DNA of 64,000 nt from Phragmites australis. Taxonomy: Eukaryota; Streptophyta; Magnoliopsida; Poales; Poaceae. The notes below the pieces were generated by a model, which made no database searches, was not told the origin of the DNA, and saw only the letters and a list, made by a program, of their open reading frames with translations. Each line of letters opens with the position of its first letter. Position 1 is the first letter of the stretch. Of this stretch, positions 59,595-64,000 are shown in pieces. The position numbers and the translations under genes were made by a program. The DNA is taken from NCBI RefSeq assembly GCF_958298935.1, contig NC_084928.1, positions 24,723,501-24,787,500 on the forward strand, written 5' to 3'.

Positions 59595-62500
59595 GCCATG
59601 GGCCGAAAGAAGATTGAGAAGTAGAGTTCCATCACCGATGAGATGACGAGCATGATTCTAGCCTGGCAGGAGCCCGACATCACAGAGGAGGCTCTGGACA
59701 AGGCGGAGCACAACGAGGTGATTCCTTCTTGGGCCCTAATTGCCTGCTGGCTAGTGGTGAGGTAGACAATATCAAGTTCGGACACCGCTTGGATGGTGAT
59801 TTTCCTCGATTTCTACTAATACGGGTTTTCATTTCCCTCCTTCCAGCTTTCCTTTTGTGGTGCTTGCTTTCTATGGCATGGAAATCATTCACCTCAATCC
59901 CAACTCCATCGTTATGTTCCGTGTCTTCACACATTTGTACAAGTGCTTCTTGGGTCTATGCCCATCCCTCAACCTCTTTGATGAGAGGATTAGGCCCAAT
60001 CTTCCGTTAGGTAATGGTAAGTCTATTGGTGGAGACTCGACGTTGACGATCCAAGGCTTCTGATCAGGACAGAACACAACCCTTGCAATCGCTACACCAC
60101 TGCTCCGTTGGTTATCAACCGCACGCGGCACGATTGACCTCACTAAGAAGGCTAATTCCTGCAAGCGAATCAAGAACACAAGTAAGAACACAGAAGAACA
60201 CAATCTGAAATTGCAAATATGATTAAGCTCACGAGTTGGGGTTTCACAAACCGAACGACGGCAAAACTATTCAATGACAGATTAATCTAAGCAAAACCCA
60301 AAAATTCTATGATGACGGCTGCTAGATATATAAAGAGGGGCATGCTAGGGTTTTGGGCGACCAGGGAGGTGTCCACAACTTGGGCTTAGACCCGAACACA
60401 TTTACAAGGCCCGATATGGCCCAATTTGTGACACAGCACATTGTTTTGATGACACAAAATAATCCATCATGAATCTGGAGCTGGGACCAGTACCAAAACA
60501 AAGCTACCGTCCTTAGCTTTCCAAGGCATCAAAGAACACCTTATTTGGACTCCATATGAAGAAGTTATGGCCGTTTTAGTGCGGCACTGTCTGCTGAATC
60601 CGAACCAAGTTCCGACTCCGACTTGAAGTTGGCTTGAGCCCCGTCCAACTTGGCTGTTCCATAGGTGCTTCTCCCATATTCCTAAGCATCAAAAATTCAC
60701 AAAAATTGAGTAGCATGCCATCCTTATAATTAGTAGTATGGACAGCGAGTGACGAATTCAACTCATGAGTTAAACGACGTGCACGAGCCCGTGTAATCGG
60801 TCCTTGTAATGGATCAATCACCGGAGGATCACTTGTAGTGCGTATATCTAAATGAGTGATGTCCTCATCACTCTTCTAGTATTTTTACATGTTGAAGGGG
60901 TTCCAAGGCAAGGTCACTAGCGGTGTTAGATTTTGGCTCCGGGAAGGAAAGGCAATGGAGTACATCGATTTCGCCGCCAAGAGCTCCTGGTCAGGATGGC
61001 ACAAGAAGTGGTTTTATTGCCAACTCGGCCTACTGGTGCTTCCTTACCAAGGTCTCCCCCCACTATCAAGGCTTGCCTAGATGGAAGAGCCAATGATCAT
61101 TGCCCTCCATCAGAGTCTTATTGGAGACATCCGACAACTAAAGGAGAAGGGTTGATGGTGTATGACATCACCGGGGACTTCGTCAAGCGCCATAGGGGTC
61201 CTCTAAAATCAAGGATCACTAACACTTGGTAGTTCCCTACCAGATGGACCCAGCTATAGAAGATTAGACAGGTTCTTATCAATCCTGAGTAGCCATTTAG
61301 GGAAGCTACGGGCTTAGTACTCACAATTTATTTTTGCTTGCTGTTTCCTGCAGTGCTTTTACTCGATGTTGTGGACAAGAGGACTATGCTCATGTTTGAT
61401 GCAGTCCCCACTTTCTAGCAGCTCGGAAGTCCCAATCCCCATCGTAGAGATGGGGGCTGAGGCTCAAGAGAGGATCTTGTCGATAAGTCTCATGGGCCTT
61501 CTTTTTTTTTTTACCTTCTTATCGAGTGGTAATGATCATAATTATGGATGTTGTGAATCTTGTAAAGCTTCTCGAGGGTGGATAACCTAACCCAGAAGCT
61601 GAGAACATGGGCGCGTGGGATGAGGACCTGAACGAGGTATAGATCACACGAAGCAGAGGTTCGAGCAGGAGTGGGAGTGGTGGCGGCAGCACCACATTGT
61701 AGGCTTCATCCTATGCCAGCTGTGAGGAATTAGAGGGGGATGACTCCTTTGTGGAGGTTGACCCACCGGTGGACAATTCAAGGCCACCGATGCCAGCCAT
61801 TTCAACTCCCTTAGTTCTCGTCAGTGCCGGCTATGCCAACTGAAGATCTGATCCCGGCGATGACCACCGTCGGTCCAATCGCGACTCGAGCGTTCAGAGC
61901 TACGACCCCATTTCTGGTAAGTTAAGAATTTATCCATAACTTCTATAGCCACAATGTTTGACTTCAGGTGCATTTAGGCCCCAGTTTAAGCCTCAAGAAG
62001 GCTATCATTATCGTAAGTTCATCAGGAGGTGCTCCCCTAGTCTTGCCAGGATCAGGCGTGGAAGGAGGTGACCTTGAGAAGATGCTCAAGAGGTCGGGGC
62101 CCATCCTAATCCTGATGAAGCCTTCCCTTGTTAGGAAATGGCCTAGGTATGCACTATCGCCACAAACATCTTTCCTATGTCAATAGGAGTAGATGTTTTA
62201 GATCCTTCTTTTTGCAAGCTACTTAGATCATTGCCCATAGCCCCCAAGCTCCGACCCTTTCAGGTTCTAGTCATGACCTCCTCGAAGGGAGACATGTGCA
62301 GGCTCAATGAGCCCCCGGCGTCGCTCACCAATAGCCAGGAAGAGGAACTTCTGGTTCCCTAAGCTCTTCCCTCGAACTTAGTGCATGGGCTGCCCGGGGA
62401 TCCAACTTGGAGGGATATTGTTGGTGGTGCCTATGGTCATGACCCAGATAATGTCTTTAGGTCCTTCTTCATGGTGAGTGTTTTCCTACAAAATCTCTTA

Positions 62501-63215
62501 GTCAAATAAACGACATGTATTGATCTAAGATCATGCAGCTATACATGGTGCGGTTGCAGAGAGTCTACAAGGAGGCCTAGCAGGTGACCACCCAAGTGGC
62601 CGAACACGAGAGGGAGGCAACCGAGCTACTGCACCAACTCTCCTAGGTCACCATCGAGAATGAAAAGGCGAACACTGAACTAGAGTACCAGACAAAGGGT
62701 AAGTCTCTGATAACTTAAACATGCCAACTCTTCACCTTGTCTCTCCAACACGATATTCTGCACAACTCTTTGAGACAAAGGAAGCTATGGCCTAGTAGAG
62801 GGCCCAAATGACTATAACATGGCAACAACTCACCATGGCCCTTGATGTCTTCCAGGAGGTGCTTGCCGGAGTCGGGATCCAGACGGAGCCTGCCGGAGAT
62901 GGGGGCATAGTCGGACTGGCCACCTAGGTGACCAAGCTTGGCGAGGCTTACGAGGAGCTCCCAGGGAACGTGTTTGAACACCTCTCGAGCCAGGCCTGGT
63001 AGAGCACAGAACAAGTGATCGCATTTGTGCTAGCCATACTGAAGGCCCACTCCATGAACATCGACCTCGATGTTCTCAAGGAGGGCTTTAGGGATGAATT
63101 GGAAGAGTCATCGGTGTAGAGTGTGGAGGAGGTGACTGGACCAGCCAAGGCTTTTGTAGACGAGATGGATTCAGAGTTGGGTCGCTACTGTAGGATGTTT
63201 TCCTGCAATTTGTAA
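59595..63215 (+). pseudogene. Antisense extra ORF of Tat derivative 3 ('gypsy-type transposon' domain)
   Basis: Starts near ATG 59595. A domain reading FPFVVLAFYGMEIIHLNPNS, then VFTHLYKCFLGLCPSLNLF (59845-59980) fits the 'putative gypsy type transposon' family (PF04195-like) found in grass retroelement ORFs. It is interrupted by a Gypsy fragment (about 60015-60875), then resumes with VRFWLREGKAMEYIDFAAKS, then GWHKKWFY (60925-61020). Later comes an acidic/proline-rich region, a coiled coil near 62560-62700 (VAEHEREATELLHQLS), and a C-terminal block VLAILKAHSMNIDLDVLKEG ending FSCNL at 63215. Several stops and probable intron segments with 'ag' junctions are present. It is antisense to its own element. 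Molecular function is unknown in the family. Confidence 0.65.
60015..60875 (-). mobile_element. Gypsy (chromovirus-type) 3' fragment inserted in the antisense ORF
   Basis: The minus strand reads MIDPLQGPITRARARRLTHE (from 60821), then LLNFCEFLMLRNMGE, the very end of a chromovirus polyprotein (GPITRARARxL box). It is followed toward 60015 by an untranslated region and LTR-like sequence with a TATA-like TTTATATATC and a leader ending in 'ctagattaatctgtcatt'-type sequence. Both boundaries are approximate; no TSD was found. It splits the plus-strand ORF of derivative 3, whose homologous parts lie on either side. Confidence 0.65.
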
Positions 63216-64000
63216 TGAATAACTATAGATTTGTTACACTCGTAGGGACTTGCTATCTTGTACACTTTTTGCATTCGATGGGAGTACTACGCGTTGGAAT
63301 GTGTTAAGGAGCCTTTTCGCAACCACAAGTTTGAAATGTAATCCTTCCCTTCTCATTAGAATTGGTTTTAGAAGGTACCCAATATGTCATTTTTGGTTTC
63401 TAGTACCAAGTATTTGTTAAGCCCCCGATTGTCCGCCCAGAAAGGTTTTTTCGGTTAAGCGGTATAAATAGAAAACATAATAAAGAGAAAGCCCTATTGC
63501 CTTTGGGTTGAGAAAAGCTTTTTTGCCACCCCAGGTGCGTGTATGGGATAAAGAACCCAAGAAGCAGCTTATCCCATTGTTGAGCATGAAGATGCACAGA
63601 AACACAAGTAAGGTAGGAAAAGGATTCAAGCGGTTTCATAAGCAATATGATCTTTATCATTACAAAGATACTCTTAGTACTTACACTTGGGACTTACAGA
63701 GCTTATTGACGACCCATGAGCTATTGTAGACCTAATATCTTAAACCTAAATGATACAGATTGGATAAACCAATAAGCAGGGACCTTGTTACTTAAGGGGT
63801 AGCGTAGGCACTGTTACATGGGTTTCGAATTAGTCATGGAACCAAGCCCCCAGGTTTTTAGGTTTGTGTCTTGATGCTCTATGGTCATGGTCACAACTAT
63901 GGCTTCTTGTTCACCTTGATCCTTGAGATCTTGGATTCCTTATTTGGTTGGTGTTGAGCTGCCATATGAAGACTCCACTTGTCGTAATGGAGACCTACGT
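63216..64000 (-). pseudogene. End of gag-pol remnant and downstream region of Tat derivative 3
   Basis: The minus strand aligns base for base with derivative 2 downstream of protease: its complement shares 'agctctgtaa' and 'taagtactaagagtac/t' with 57212-57242, the block at 63800-64000 matches 56940-57130 ('agtggagtct', 'accaaccaaataaggaa'), and the purine tract at 63418 matches 57460. It therefore shows the same short spacing between protease and element tail. No intact frame is present in the window. Confidence 0.6.

Larger units (their letters stand above)
58589..64000 (-). mobile_element. Tat-lineage Gypsy deletion derivative 3 (minus orientation, runs off window)
   Basis: Its 3' LTR is 58589-59028 on the minus strand (starts TGATGACTAC at 59028, ends CAATAGACGATA at 58589) and is the reverse complement relative of the 5' LTRs of derivatives 1 and 2. 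A purine tract (AGTGGGGGGCTTTA on minus, about 59029-59042) precedes it. The antisense extra ORF (plus strand, 59595-63215) lies next, then the internal tract GTTAAGCCCCCGAT (63418), then the end of the gag-pol remnant on the minus strand. The start of the element is beyond 64000. It is inserted in the antisense ORF of derivative 2. Confidence 0.75.

Noticed and set aside
59889..60203. Minus-strand ORF of 104 codons
   Set aside because: It crosses the junction between the antisense ORF of derivative 3 and the inserted Gypsy LTR region; no domain.
1..64000. CRISPR arrays, rRNA, integrons, phage or bacterial operons
   Set aside because: No regularly spaced identical repeats, rRNA signatures or compact operon-like ORFs; gene structure and TEs are clearly those of a plant.

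Overview
The window is grass (Poaceae) nuclear DNA: one well-preserved plant gene in a dense, nested bed of transposable elements. The evidence is a three-exon SPEECHLESS-type bHLH gene with GC-rich grass-style exons, Stowaway MITEs with TA target sites, CACTA elements, and long-LTR Gypsy and SIRE-type Copia elements. I cannot name the species. No rRNA, tRNA, CRISPR, origin or other bacterial feature was seen.

Layout. 1-12275: nested long Gypsy-type LTRs. Two solo LTRs have target-site duplications (4955-9009, AAAAC; 4359-10021, TGAAT/TGAAC), and both sit inside an older LTR-like sequence that ends at 12275, within a CACTA transposase. 12276-14405: that truncated CACTA transposase (minus strand) and its subterminal repeats. 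14435-16914: a degenerate, probably non-autonomous LTR-like repeat. 16915-24948: mostly anonymous intergenic DNA with an 81-bp tandem repeat, two MITEs and a dead Copia pol fragment with a putative LTR (19672-22820). 24949-26174: a complete non-autonomous CACTA element (TSD CGG) with a large internal inverted repeat. 26635-36437: a nearly full-length SIRE/Maximus-type Copia element with both LTRs, a Met-tRNA primer site and a broken gag-pol. 36852-38052: a CACTA-type end carrying a GA/CT-rich payload. 38197-38960: a LINE reverse-transcriptase fragment.

39301-41841 is the SPEECHLESS-like gene (352 aa, plus strand), the master regulator that starts the stomatal lineage. Its intron 2 holds a Stowaway MITE, and two relatives of that MITE lie at 50558 and 51222.

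42168-64000 holds three related Tat-lineage Gypsy elements. The first (42168-48953, perfect TSD AGTTG) contains a SIRE-type solo LTR with a GGATGGTCC-motif array. The second (from 53821) is interrupted at 58588 by the third, which lies in opposite orientation and runs off the window. All three keep gag and protease, or the tail next to them, fused to a short integrase tail, with the RT-RNaseH-integrase core missing. The second and third also carry an antisense extra ORF related to the 'gypsy-type transposon' domain. Between the first and second lie two CACTA-type repeats, two MITEs and a SINE with a perfect 12-bp TSD.

Only the SPEECHLESS-like gene looks functional. Every transposon ORF has stops or frameshifts. 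Element boundaries were found by eye from TG..CA ends, TIRs, TSDs and internal repeats; family names rest on recognised protein motifs.
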